A DNA stretch of 64,000 bases from G025836975 sp040391135 (GCA_040391135.1 JBEBYL010000005.1:121800-185799); one strand, 5' to 3'; counted from the stretch's first letter, positions 17,055-25,419 are shown. Made by a program: numbers and translations. Notes: a model not told the origin generated them from the sequence alone.

Positions 17055-18002
17055 TTATGACGCCGCGGCCTTGGCGCCCGGGCAGTCGGGCTGGCTGTCC
17101 ATCATTTGCTTGGCCCCCTCCTGGATTTGCTCGGCGCTTAGATCGCGCACATGCGTGGCGATCGACCAGCGATGGCCGTAAGGGTCTTCGACCAGGCCAT
17201 AGCGGTCGCCCCAGAACATATCCTGGACCGCCATGATTTCCTTCGCGCCGGCCTTGACCGCCTTGGCGAAAGCCGCGTCGGCGTCATCGACGTAAAGGTG
17301 GATGCTCACCGGCGAACCTTTCAGCGACTTGGGGCTCATGGAGCCCCATTCCGGTACTTCGTCGACCAGAAAAATGGCCGAATCGCCTATTCTCAGGCAG
17401 GCGTGGGCCAACTTTCCGGGCGCCATTTCCAGCCGGGTTTCTTCAGTCGCATCAAATGCCTTCTTGTAAAAATCGATCGCTTTCAGCGCATCGGCGCACA
17501 CCAGGTGCGGCGTCACGGCACTCATTCCCAGCGGAATGGACCGGACCTTGCTGGCCCCATCCGGATCCAGATCGAACAAAGCCTTGCTGGTCCGCATGTC
17601 GAAGGGAGCGGAAAAATGCTCATGGACAATGGCCCACTTACCGCCGCTTTTACGGTAACTGGAGGTCATGCGCATCCACGAGGCTTGCTCCTGGCCGTTG
17701 TCGTCCTTCATGCCGCAGCGGATCAGGCCATGGGCGACCGCCAGATCGTTTTCCGCCTGGATATCGAGTTTGCCGGTGTCGAAGACCATATCGCCCGGGC
17801 ACATGGCCATGCACGCCTCCCAATGCTTGCCGTAAGCCTCCACCCCCTTGAACTGCAATTGCTGGATGGCATCGAACGCCACCACATCCGGCGCGTAATG
17901 CGACAAGATGCCTTTTGTGTCCCGCGCGCGTACCGCCTTAAGCCAACTGTCGATTGATTGCCGCACTTCTTCTTGTGCCGTATTGGCGCCTGCGTAATCC
18001 AT
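17055..18002 (-). CDS. Two-domain NTF2-like (SnoaL/DUF4440) plus VOC protein
   Basis: A 315-residue cytoplasmic protein with two domains normally found as separate proteins. Residues about 8-140 form an NTF2-like domain (QSIDSWLKAVRARDTKGILSHY, then WMRMTSSYRKSGGKWAIVHEHFSAPF). Residues about 160-290 form a PhnB-type VOC domain (TPHLVCADALKAIDFYKKAF, then MFWGDRYGLVEDPYGHRWSIATH). A final tail, QPDCPGAKAAAS, is unstructured. VOC proteins often bind metals and modify or trap small electrophiles; no catalytic claim is possible. The gene is divergent from an HxlR-SCP2 regulator over an AT-rich 163-bp gap with a palindrome, suggesting that regulator controls it. Confidence 0.85.
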   Translation of the reverse strand: MDYAGANTAQEEVRQSIDSWLKAVRARDTKGILSHYAPDVVAFDAIQQLQFKGVEAYGKHWEACMAMCPGDMVFDTGKLDIQAENDLAVAHGLIRCGMKDDNGQEQASWMRMTSSYRKSGGKWAIVHEHFSAPFDMRTSKALFDLDPDGASKVRSIPLGMSAVTPHLVCADALKAIDFYKKAFDATEETRLEMAPGKLAHACLRIGDSAIFLVDEVPEWGSMSPKSLKGSPVSIHLYVDDADAAFAKAVKAGAKEIMAVQDMFWGDRYGLVEDPYGHRWSIATHVRDLSAEQIQEGAKQMMDSQPDCPGAKAAAS

Positions 18003-18121
18003 GGTTTGTCTCCTGATTTGAAATGGAATGACTGAAGGGACGGCAAGCCGCGCTGCCCGCGCCGACTACCCTCCCCTTGTCATTGAGCGTCTATTTAATC
18101 TTTTTTAGTCCTAAAAAACAA

Positions 18122-18138
18122 CTATTAATTATTGATAG
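18122..18138. promoter_or_regulatory. Near-perfect palindrome in the HxlR divergent promoter region
   Basis: CTATTAAT-T-ATTGATAG, 8-bp arms with 7 of 8 matches, in the AT-rich gap between the NTF2-VOC gene (start 18002) and the hxlR-type gene (start 18166). Size and position fit an operator for the HxlR-family protein. The binding protein is inferred only from adjacency. Confidence 0.45.
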
Positions 18139-18165
18139 AGAACTAAATGTGCTAGAGTGTTACGT

Positions 18166-18888
18166 ATGGCAATAAAACGAAGTTATTACGATGCGTGCGC
18201 CGCTGCGCATGCCCTGGACCTGGTGGGCGAACGCTGGGCCCTGCTGGTGGTCCGCGAACTGCTGCTGGGACCCAAGCGTTTCACGGACTTGCGCAAAGGC
18301 CTTCCTTCCATCAGTCCCAATGTGCTTACACAACGCCTTAACGAACTCGAAGCCTCCTCGGTCGTTTTGCGGCGCAGGCTCCCTCCCCCGGCGGCATCCT
18401 GGGTTTACGATCTGACCGACTGGGGAAAAGAATTGGAGCCGGTGGTGCTGGGACTGGCCCGCTGGGGCGTACGCTCACCCTCATTCATGCGCGGAGGAAG
18501 GCTGGGGGCCGATTCGCTCATGCTTTCCTTCAAAGTGATGTTCGACCTGGATCGCGCCCAGGGCCTGTCCTTCCGCATACAGCTGGAATTCGGCGATGAT
18601 GTCTTTTACGCAGGGGTCGCGGCGGGTCGGTTGACCATCGCCCGAGGCGAAGCCGATCGGCCTCAGGCATCGATACGCTCCGATCCGCAGACTGTGCTTC
18701 ATCTGGCTTACGGCAAGGCCAGCCTGGATGCCGCGGTCAAGAGCGGCAAGCTGCATTGCACCGGCAGCAAATCCGCCATCGAGCAGTTCTTCAGTTGTTT
18801 TGAACTACCGGAACGCGCTCAGGATACGGCGCGGGACCGGGACGACAGCACGATGCCGCCGACAATGAAAAAGAAAGCCACCGCATGA
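18166..18888 (+). CDS. HxlR-family winged-helix regulator with SCP2-like C-terminal domain
   Basis: A 240-residue regulator. Residues about 8-100 are an HxlR winged helix (CAAAHALDLVGERWALLVVRELLLGPKRFTDLRKG, quoted as key parts LVGERWALLVVREL and GPKRFTDLRKG); a cysteine is present near residue 9. Residues about 120-220 resemble a sterol-carrier (SCP2) ligand-binding domain (ASIRSDPQTVLHLAYGK, then GSKSAIEQFFSCFELP), which may sense a hydrophobic effector. The ATG at 18166 matches family N-termini (MAIKRSYYDAC). The last 70 bp overlap the convergent exporter gene. Confidence 0.87.
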   Translation: MAIKRSYYDACAAAHALDLVGERWALLVVRELLLGPKRFTDLRKGLPSISPNVLTQRLNELEASSVVLRRRLPPPAASWVYDLTDWGKELEPVVLGLARWGVRSPSFMRGGRLGADSLMLSFKVMFDLDRAQGLSFRIQLEFGDDVFYAGVAAGRLTIARGEADRPQASIRSDPQTVLHLAYGKASLDAAVKSGKLHCTGSKSAIEQFFSCFELPERAQDTARDRDDSTMPPTMKKKATA

Positions 18889-19730
18889 TAGGCATGCGGC
18901 GTTTCGCCAAGAAAAGCCGATGACATCAGGGCGGCGAACAAGGGCGTAAGGTTGCTGAAGAACCCGGCGACAGTCGGACCGACGCGCCGCACTCCGGCGC
19001 CCCAGCAGCGAAAAGCCACTATCGCCGGGCCTATCGCAAAATAAAGCAGCGCGGCCGCCAGACCCCAGCTCCAATGTATCTGCGCATCGGTCAGCGCCCA
19101 CTCGCCGGCGGCGAGTCCGCCCGACCACAGCGCGCCGAAGGAAATCTGGGCCAGCAGCAGCGTGGCCCAATTGCGCCGGATCTCCGCTTCGTTGCCGGCA
19201 TGCATCAACAGCCAGCTGTAAAACGCCCAGATTATCGTCGCCACGATCATGAACACATCGCCGGCGACAAAGCGCAGGGCCAGCAATTGCTGCCACTGGC
19301 CGTGGCTTAGCACCACCAGAACGCCGCTCATGGACAATGCCGCGCCGGCAAGCTGGTGCCCGCTTACGCGCGAGCCAAAGAACAGCAAGCCGATCACCAG
19401 CATCCAGACCGGCATGCTGGCGCCGACCAGCGTCACGTTGATGGGCGTGGACGTATGCAGGGCCATGTATTGCAAGGTGTTGTACAAGCCTATGCCCAGC
19501 AGACCCAGCACGGCATAGCGCTTCCTGTTCGCCCAAAGCCCGCTGCCCCGGCGAAAAACGGAATGCCCCAGAGGCAGCAGGATGACGAAGGCGATGGCCC
19601 AGCGCAGAAAGTTAAGGGTAACCGGCGGGACCAGGTCGCTGACGACACGTCCCAGCACCGCATTGCCCGCCCAAAGAAACGGTGGAATGATCAAGAGCAA
19701 TACGGTCGAGGGCGTGATCTTTTGATTCAT
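18819..19730 (-). CDS. EamA-type (DMT superfamily) transporter
   Basis: A 303-residue inner-membrane protein with ten predicted helices in two EamA repeats (LIIPPFLWAGNAVLGRVV at the N-terminus, GPTVAGFFSNLTPLFAALMSSAFLGE in the second half, quoted in part as FFSNLTPLFAALMSSAFLGE). It probably exports a metabolite or amino acid. The ATG at 19730 starts just after an intrinsic terminator at 19750-19774, so it needs its own promoter or readthrough. Its 3' end overlaps the convergent hxlR-type gene by 70 bp. Confidence 0.87.
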   Translation of the reverse strand: MNQKITPSTVLLLIIPPFLWAGNAVLGRVVSDLVPPVTLNFLRWAIAFVILLPLGHSVFRRGSGLWANRKRYAVLGLLGIGLYNTLQYMALHTSTPINVTLVGASMPVWMLVIGLLFFGSRVSGHQLAGAALSMSGVLVVLSHGQWQQLLALRFVAGDVFMIVATIIWAFYSWLLMHAGNEAEIRRNWATLLLAQISFGALWSGGLAAGEWALTDAQIHWSWGLAAALLYFAIGPAIVAFRCWGAGVRRVGPTVAGFFSNLTPLFAALMSSAFLGETPHAYHAVAFFFIVGGIVLSSRSRAVS

Positions 19731-19749
19731 GGGCAAGCCGGCGTTGCGC

Positions 19750-19774
19750 AAAAAAAAGCGGCGGGTATCGCCGC
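19750..19774 (-). terminator. Intrinsic terminator after the DUF2007 gene
   Basis: Read on the minus strand: GCGGCG-ATACC-CGCCGC followed by eight T. A 6-bp GC stem with a 5-nt loop and a long U-tract, 31 bp after the DUF2007 stop. Confidence 0.85.
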
Positions 19775-19804
19775 GAAGCGCTATCGTAACGCAAAGCCCG
19801 CGCT

Positions 19805-20020
19805 CTACCGCTCGATGAAGGGTTGAAGCAATTGCATGGCCAGCTCGGCCTGATTCTCCTGGACCATCAGCGTTTGCGCATTCAGGCTGTTGGCCACCGG
19901 ACCGGGATACATGGAACTGAAGGCGCCCCCGCGCATCAGGAACGAAACACCGTACGCGTCCATCAATGATGCGATGACCGCCGCCTCGGACTCCGATTTT
20001 GGACAATAGATTGGTATCAT
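19805..20020 (-). CDS. DUF2007-type small protein
   Basis: A 71-residue protein, MIPIYCPKSESEAAVIASLM..., of the DUF2007 (putative signal-transducing) type. These proteins have a ferredoxin-like fold with the pattern of an N-terminal strand followed by a helix that contains EA..I..L. The ATG at 20020 is preceded by AGGAAAC at good spacing. It is monocistronic: a strong terminator follows. Function is unknown. Confidence 0.78.
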   Translation of the reverse strand: MIPIYCPKSESEAAVIASLMDAYGVSFLMRGGAFSSMYPGPVANSLNAQTLMVQENQAELAMQLLQPFIER

Positions 20021-20140
20021 ATTTGTTTCCTTGTTCTTTTCCCCACGCCTGCCGCGATCCTGGCGCTGAAGCCAGCTTAAACCATTATGCCGTCCGGGCA
20101 TCGTCCGCAGCACCGATCCCAAGCCGGAGCAAGATTTTTC

Positions 20141-21073
20141 ATGGCCGTTTTCGATATCCATCCCATAGTGCAAGACCTGAACGCCGTCCGCCAGGATTGG
20201 CGCACAGCCCAAAGGCGTTCACGCGAGCCCGGCGGGCGCGAGTTCCCTTCGCCGCAGGCCATCTCACATATCCTGGACGACCTGAAGGGCGTGCTGTTTC
20301 CCATGCGCCTGGGCCCGCTCGACCTGCGCCAGGAAAGCGAGGACTTCTACGTCGGCCACACACTGGACTCCGCCTTGCATGCCTTGCTGCATCAGGTACG
20401 GCTGGAAATGCGCTACCAGATGCGCCATGAGCATCACAATGAAAGCGAAATAGAAGAAAAAGCCATTGCGGCGGTGCAATCCTTCGCCGGCTCATTGCCG
20501 GAGATCCGCCGCCAGCTCGATGCCGACGTGCTGGCCGCCTTCCAGGGCGACCCCGCCGCGCGCAGCGTTGACGAAGTCCTGCTGTGCTATCCGGGCGTGC
20601 TGGCCATGATCCATCACCGCGTCGCCCATCAGTTCTACAAATTGGACCTGCCTTTGCTGGCGCGCATGTCGTCCGAACTGGCCCACTCCCAGACCGGTAT
20701 CGACATCCACCCCGGCGCCCAGATCGGCCCCAGCTTCTTCATCGACCACGGCACGGGCGTCGTGATCGGGGAAACGGCCATCATTGGCCAGCGCGTGCGC
20801 ATCTACCAGGCCGTCACCCTGGGCGCCAAGCGTTTCCCCACGGACTCGAACGGCAAGCTCGAAAAAGGCCTGCCCCGCCACCCCATCGTGGAAGACGATG
20901 TCGTCATATACGCCGGCGCCACCATACTGGGCCGGGTGACGCTGGGACGCGGATGCACAATAGGCGGCAATGTGTGGCTGATCGACGATGTCCCGGCCGG
21001 GGCTCATGTAACCCAGGCCGACTCCCTGGGCACACGTACCTGCGACCCCGCCGCCGCCGACTCCACCGTGTAG
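20141..21073 (+). CDS. cysE: Serine O-acetyltransferase (EpsC/CysE type)
   Basis: Makes O-acetylserine from serine and acetyl-CoA, the first step of cysteine synthesis. The 310-residue length and long helical N-terminal domain fit the EpsC-type enzyme rather than the shorter E. coli form. The left-handed beta-helix is visible from about residue 190: GIDIHPGAQIG, FFIDHGTGVVIGETA (catalytic histidine), RIYQAVTLGAKRFP, and later VVIYAGATILGRVTLG. The ATG at 20141 was chosen because the family opens MAVFDIHPIV. Divergent from the DUF2007 gene; the racemase-like gene downstream is convergent. Confidence 0.92.
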   Translation: MAVFDIHPIVQDLNAVRQDWRTAQRRSREPGGREFPSPQAISHILDDLKGVLFPMRLGPLDLRQESEDFYVGHTLDSALHALLHQVRLEMRYQMRHEHHNESEIEEKAIAAVQSFAGSLPEIRRQLDADVLAAFQGDPAARSVDEVLLCYPGVLAMIHHRVAHQFYKLDLPLLARMSSELAHSQTGIDIHPGAQIGPSFFIDHGTGVVIGETAIIGQRVRIYQAVTLGAKRFPTDSNGKLEKGLPRHPIVEDDVVIYAGATILGRVTLGRGCTIGGNVWLIDDVPAGAHVTQADSLGTRTCDPAAADSTV

Positions 21074-21095
21074 TCAGCGCGCTGCGCGCATGGCA

Positions 21096-21785
21096 TCAAA
21101 TGGCGCGTTCGACCGCCGCCTTGGCATGGATCAGGGTGGTGTCGAACAGCATGACGGAACTGTCGGCCTGCTTGACCAGCAGGCCGATTTCCGTGCAGCC
21201 CAGTATCACCGCCTGCGCGCCCCGCGCCGCCAGCGCATCGATGATCCGCAAATACTGTGCTCTGGATTCCGGAACGATTTCTCCCAGGCAGAGTTCCCGG
21301 TAGATCACGTCGTGCACGATATTGCGATCGGACGGCTCGGGCACCAGCACTTCCAGGCCGTACTTCTGCTCCAGCCGCCCCTTGTAGAAATCCTGTTCCA
21401 TGGTGAAGGCCGTGCCCAGCAAGCCTACGCGCTGGATGCCGTGCTTTAGCAATTCTTCCGCCGTGGCATCGGCGATGTGCAGCAAGGGAATGCAGATGGC
21501 TTGTTCTATCTGGTCGGCAAGCTTGTGCATGGTGTTGGTGCAGATCAGCAAAAAGTCCGCGCCGGCCGTCTCGATACGCTTTGCCGCCTTGACCAGGATG
21601 GCTCCGGCGCCCTCCCAATCGCCCGCATGCTGAAGCTTCTCTATGGTTTCGAAATCCACGCTGTAAAGCACCAGCTTGGCGGAATGCAGTCCGCCCAATG
21701 CCTTCTTGATGCCCTGGTTGATTTCACGGTAGTAGTCCGCCGTGCTCTCCCAGCTCATGCCGCCAAGTAATCCTATCGTTCTCAT
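21096..21785 (-). CDS. Aspartate/glutamate racemase family protein
   Basis: A 229-residue cytoplasmic enzyme of the Asp/Glu/hydantoin racemase superfamily. It has the two catalytic cysteine motifs: ICTNTMHKLAD near residue 83 and ILGCTEIGLL near residue 195, plus the opening GLLGGMSWESTADYYR typical of YgeA-like racemases. It is the last gene in the same direction as the ABC genes upstream, 68 bp after the second binding protein, so it may act on the imported compound; that link is inference. Confidence 0.87.
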   Translation of the reverse strand: MRTIGLLGGMSWESTADYYREINQGIKKALGGLHSAKLVLYSVDFETIEKLQHAGDWEGAGAILVKAAKRIETAGADFLLICTNTMHKLADQIEQAICIPLLHIADATAEELLKHGIQRVGLLGTAFTMEQDFYKGRLEQKYGLEVLVPEPSDRNIVHDVIYRELCLGEIVPESRAQYLRIIDALAARGAQAVILGCTEIGLLVKQADSSVMLFDTTLIHAKAAVERAI

Positions 21786-21853
21786 TGTCTATCTCAAAGC
21801 AGGTTCACGCATTGCGCCATTATCGCAAGAATGCGCAAAGAAGCCGGCAAAGC

Positions 21854-22681
21854 TCAATGGCAATCGGCGACCACCTGATCCAGATAGACCTCGAAAGCAA
21901 TGTCCCGCACCCGGTTCCGCGTCAGATCGGCCAGATGCTTCCGGGCCTTCCACTCGCGCACCAGCTTGTTCAATAAGGCAATGGTTGCGGCATCGTCCTT
22001 GGGAACGATGAAGACCAGCGGCCTCGCCGGACCGGGCGGCAGGCTGGCGGAAAACTTCTTCCACTCGGGCAGCTTCAGCAGTTCCTTCAGCATGATGTCG
22101 TCGTGCACGGCGGCGTCGCAGCCGCCTGTGCGCAGCGCCAGCAGGGAATCGGCCGGCGCCCTGAATATTTTTTCAATGGCTCCGTAGCGCTGCGCCATGG
22201 CGCCCACATACAGCCCTCCCTCCGACAGGCAGACCGTCCGCCCTTTAAGCTGATCCCAGGATTTGATGTCGGTGTCCGTGCGCATGATGGCCATGGGGCG
22301 CGCCGTGTAGCCGGTGGGCACCGTTGCGAAGGACGGCGGCACATCGTGGCGGGAGCCAATGGCCGCCAGCGTCAGATCGGCCTTGGGCGAAAGCCATTCA
22401 GGCTTGCCGCCGCTGCCTGGCTTGGGTATCGGCACGGCGCGCAAATCGGCATCCAGCCTGGCGGCCAGGTCTTCGACCAGGACGGTATCGATGGCTTCCG
22501 GCGTGCGCACCTTGGAGCCGCCCACAAAAGGCGGCACGACATAGTGCATGCCCACCACCAGGGGTCCGGCCGAGGGGATCTGGTCCGCCGCGCCCGCCGC
22601 CGATGCCCAGCCCAGGCTCAGCAGCAGGGCCGCGAATAAACGCAGTGATCGCGACAAGCTGTTTCGAGTTCCCGTATTCAT
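21854..22681 (-). CDS. Periplasmic solute-binding protein, family 3 type
   Basis: A 275-residue exported protein. A signal peptide (MNTGTRNSLSRSLRLFAALL..., cut after AGAA before DQIPS) is clear. The body has the type 2 periplasmic-binding fold pattern of amino-acid receptors: VLVEDLAARLDADLRAV, then WDQLKGRTVCLSEGGLY and TGGCDAAVHDDIML. It is unrelated to the NrtA/SsuA-type receptor two genes upstream. The ATG at 22681 has AGGA 4 bp upstream; a TTG at 22696 is the alternative. It starts 34 bp after the permease gene. Confidence 0.83.
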   Translation of the reverse strand: MNTGTRNSLSRSLRLFAALLLSLGWASAAGAADQIPSAGPLVVGMHYVVPPFVGGSKVRTPEAIDTVLVEDLAARLDADLRAVPIPKPGSGGKPEWLSPKADLTLAAIGSRHDVPPSFATVPTGYTARPMAIMRTDTDIKSWDQLKGRTVCLSEGGLYVGAMAQRYGAIEKIFRAPADSLLALRTGGCDAAVHDDIMLKELLKLPEWKKFSASLPPGPARPLVFIVPKDDAATIALLNKLVREWKARKHLADLTRNRVRDIAFEVYLDQVVADCH

Positions 22682-22715
22682 GATCCTGGACGCCAAAATA
22701 GAGCCGCCATGGCCC

Positions 22716-23489
22716 CTAAACGTATTGATAGCGCAAGAGACGGCGCTTCAGATTCTCCAGGATGACCTGGTCGATCAGGGTCGCCAATATGGCGATGGTC
22801 AGGATATTTGACATGACCCCCATCATGTCGGCGGTTTCGCCGGCATAGGCCAGCGAACGGCCCAGGCCCTGGCCGAAACCGATCAGCATCTCCGCCGAGA
22901 TCAGCGCGCGCCAGGCATTGCCGAAGGCCAATTGCGCCCCCGTGATCAATTCGGGCATGACCGCGGGCAGATAGACGCGTTTGAGCATGTCCCAGCGGTT
23001 GGCGCCCATGACGCGGGCGGCCGACACATGCACATTGAGCACGCTTTCCGTCGCGTTCATGACGGAGAGCGCGGCGGGAAAGAATGCCGCCAGGGCGATG
23101 ACCACGATGATGGGCATGTTGCCGAAGCCCATCATGATCAGGAACAGCGGTACCCAGGCAATGGAGGGTATCGACTGCAGGATGATGATGGCCGATTTCA
23201 GGACTTCGCGGAAAAAGAACAGCACCCCGCCAACCAGGCCAAAGCCCACGCCGAACAGCAAGGCGGCGCCATAGCCGAATCCAAGACGGACCAGGCTGCC
23301 CGAAAGGCTGGCGCGGAAATCGGAGGTCTGCACATCGCTCCAAAGGCGCACGAACACACTGGGCACGTCCGGCATCAGGAAATCCGGCAGAAACCAGGCG
23401 GCGACTTGCCAGAACAGCAAAATGGACAGCACCGCCACGACCATGGCGAGCTTTTTTCGATAACCGGAAATACGAATCTGGGTGCTCAT
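22716..23489 (-). CDS. ABC transporter permease, SsuC/TauC/NrtB type
   Basis: A 257-residue inner-membrane permease with six helices. The EAA loop that contacts the ATPase is visible as AARVMGANRWDMLKRVYLPA (about residues 160-179). Related permeases carry sulfonates, nitrate, taurine or pyrimidine precursors. It is downstream of its ATPase and receptor genes but separated from the receptor by a 122-bp gap with a strong stem-loop, which should lower its expression relative to the receptor. Confidence 0.9.
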   Translation of the reverse strand: MSTQIRISGYRKKLAMVVAVLSILLFWQVAAWFLPDFLMPDVPSVFVRLWSDVQTSDFRASLSGSLVRLGFGYGAALLFGVGFGLVGGVLFFFREVLKSAIIILQSIPSIAWVPLFLIMMGFGNMPIIVVIALAAFFPAALSVMNATESVLNVHVSAARVMGANRWDMLKRVYLPAVMPELITGAQLAFGNAWRALISAEMLIGFGQGLGRSLAYAGETADMMGVMSNILTIAILATLIDQVILENLKRRLLRYQYV

Positions 23490-23504
23490 GTAGGCTCAAA
23501 ACAC

Positions 23505-23532
23505 AAGGTGGCCGGTCGGCGCCGGCCACCTT
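23505..23532 (-). terminator. Intra-operon stem-loop between receptor and permease genes
   Basis: Perfect 11-bp stem AAGGTGGCCGG / CCGGCCACCTT with a 6-nt loop at 23516-23521. On the minus-strand transcript it is followed only by a T-rich stretch (TTGTGTTTTG), so it is likely a partial terminator or an RNA-end protector that favours the upstream receptor message. Confidence 0.55.
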
Positions 23533-23611
23533 TGAAAAGATGGAATCTTGCGAAACAGCTAAAGGCAAGCATGGGACGCGCTTGCGCCCCGGGGCGCAAG
23601 CCAACGGCATT

Positions 23612-24607
23612 TTATAGCTTGCGCGCCTTCTGCCATTCCAGATCGATGATTTTGCTGACGTCGAACGTGCTGCCGTCACGCGTTTTCAGCGCGCCCTGCT
23701 CTTGCATGATGTCGGCGATTTCCTGCATGCGGGCCAATTCCTTGTCGGTCAGGACCGGGCTGAAGGTCTGCGTCTTGATGGCATCGCGGATGATGTCTTC
23801 GCGGGGCAGTTCGCCATGCTTCAGAGTCTTGAGCGTAGGCTCGGCAATGAAATAGCCGGCGATCAGCTTGGCGCCCTCTTCGGGCTTGTTCTGCAGAAGA
23901 TCGATGGCCTCGCGCTGCGCATCCAGCGACTTCCAGACATCGTCCTTGCGCTTCTTGAGCGTGTCGCCGGAGGTGATCACCACCATGCAGGGGAAAGGCC
24001 ATACCTGGCCCACTTCGTAAATCTGCGTGACCGGCGCAATCAGTTGCGCAATGCGCGCCTGCGGTTCGAACAGGAAGGCGGCATCGACGCGCTTGCCCAC
24101 CAGCGACTGCACGGCAACCTGAGGGCTGACGCCCATGATGGACAAATCGTCCGGCTTCAGGCCTGCATCTTTCAGGACAACACCCTTCAAGACGGTATCG
24201 GCCGTGCTGCCTTCCTTCTGCGAAGCCAGGGTATGGCCCTTCAAGCCGGCCACGTCCTTGATGCCCGTGTCGTCGCGCACGACGATGGCGTGAAAGCCAT
24301 GCTGGGCGCCGCCAACCACCTTGAGGTCGGCGCCCTTGGAGGACCAGGATGCCGCATTGGTAAAGCCCAGCACGCCAGTGTCCAGTTGACCGCCGACGAT
24401 GGCCTTGATCAGGTCGGTGCCGGACTTGAACTCGATCAGCTCGACATCCAGGCCGTGCTTCTTGTAGAAACCGCCTTCATAGGCGGCGATTGCCTGTGCG
24501 TCATCCATGACGCGCAAGTAGCCGACCTTGAATTTCTCGGCGGCCGCGGCCGTACCCGACAAAGCGAACGCCGCCAGCACCGGCAGCAACAAACGAGACA
24601 ATTTCAT
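23612..24607 (-). CDS. ABC transporter substrate-binding protein, NrtA/SsuA/TauA type
   Basis: A 331-residue periplasmic receptor. Signal peptide MKLSRLLLPVLAAFALSG..., cut after AAAA before EKFKVG. Family pattern: VGYLRVMDDAQAIAAYEGG, KKHGLDVELIEF, GGQLDTGVLGFTNAAS and later DAAFLFEPQARIAQL. The substrate class is sulfonates, nitrate, taurine or similar; it cannot be fixed by reading. The start codon overlaps the ATPase stop (ATGA), so translation is coupled. Confidence 0.9.
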   Translation of the reverse strand: MKLSRLLLPVLAAFALSGTAAAAEKFKVGYLRVMDDAQAIAAYEGGFYKKHGLDVELIEFKSGTDLIKAIVGGQLDTGVLGFTNAASWSSKGADLKVVGGAQHGFHAIVVRDDTGIKDVAGLKGHTLASQKEGSTADTVLKGVVLKDAGLKPDDLSIMGVSPQVAVQSLVGKRVDAAFLFEPQARIAQLIAPVTQIYEVGQVWPFPCMVVITSGDTLKKRKDDVWKSLDAQREAIDLLQNKPEEGAKLIAGYFIAEPTLKTLKHGELPREDIIRDAIKTQTFSPVLTDKELARMQEIADIMQEQGALKTRDGSTFDVSKIIDLEWQKARKL

Positions 24608-25383
24608 GCTTCAACTTCCTCTAATATGGGTGTTGCCGCGGCTTCATCCTGTTCGGCATGAATTCCCAGCAGACCTAAAATTTCGCGCCGCATCGCTGCG
24701 AACTCCGACAAATCGTGCGTTTTCTCGTGGCGCGACAGATTGAATTCCTTCAATACCGTGGCCGGCCTCGGGCTGAAAACAAGGATGCGGTCGGCCAGGA
24801 ACAAGGCCTCGTCGACATCATGGGTGACCAGCAGCACCGTGGGCCCGGCTTCGCGTATCAGCGTGCGCAAGGCATCCTGCAAGGTCATGCGGGTAAGCGC
24901 GTCGAGCGCGCCGAAGGGCTCGTCCAGCAACAGCGCCTTGGGGTGCGAAATAAACGCCCGCGCCAAGGCGGCGCGCTGGCGCATGCCGCCCGACACTTGG
25001 TGCGGGTAATAGTTCTCGAAGCCTTTCAGGTTGACCTTGGCCAGCCACTCCTGGGCCTGGCGCAAGGCCTTTTGCTTGTCCGTTTTTTGGAACTCCAGCG
25101 CAAGCGCTACGTTCTGCTCCAGGGTCAGCCAGGGATACAAGGCGTTTTCCTGGAACATGAGCGTGCGTTCGGGGTGGGGACCTTCAATGCCCCGGCCATC
25201 GGCAAGAATGTCGCCCGCGCTGGGCTTTTCCAGGCCGGCGGCGATATGCAGCAGGGTCGATTTGCCGCAGCCCGATGGGCCCACCAGCGCCACGAGCTCG
25301 CCGTCGTCGATGTCGCGGCTGAAGTTCTCGATGACGCGCAGGCCCGAAAATTCCTTCTCTATATTCTTGAAAGACAACTTCAT
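24604..25383 (-). CDS. ABC transporter ATPase, SsuB/TauB/NrtD type
   Basis: A 259-residue ATPase that powers the uptake system. Seen: Walker A GPSGCGKSTLL, Q-loop MFQENALYPWLTLEQN, signature VSGGMRQRAALARAF, Walker B LLLDEPFGALD and the switch LVTHDVDEALFLADR. First gene of the operon ATPase-receptor-permease-second receptor-racemase. The ATG at 25383 (MKLSFKN) fits the family; an in-frame ATG at 25401 lies inside the upstream inverted repeat. Neither has a strong ribosome-binding site. Confidence 0.92.
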   Translation of the reverse strand: MKLSFKNIEKEFSGLRVIENFSRDIDDGELVALVGPSGCGKSTLLHIAAGLEKPSAGDILADGRGIEGPHPERTLMFQENALYPWLTLEQNVALALEFQKTDKQKALRQAQEWLAKVNLKGFENYYPHQVSGGMRQRAALARAFISHPKALLLDEPFGALDALTRMTLQDALRTLIREAGPTVLLVTHDVDEALFLADRILVFSPRPATVLKEFNLSRHEKTHDLSEFAAMRREILGLLGIHAEQDEAAATPILEEVEA

Positions 25384-25384
25384 A

Positions 25385-25419
25385 ACAGTTCGATTCACCA
25401 TTTGGTTATATCGAACTGT
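25385..25419. promoter_or_regulatory. 10-bp inverted repeat at the ABC operon start
   Basis: Perfect arms ACAGTTCGAT (25385-25394) and ATCGAACTGT (25410-25419) around a 15-bp spacer, ending 1 bp before the ATPase ATG. On the minus strand the promoter-proximal arm overlaps a possible -10 (TATAAC). It may be an operator, or an RNA hairpin that masks the start; the 15-nt spacer and lack of a local regulator gene leave both open. Confidence 0.5.
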
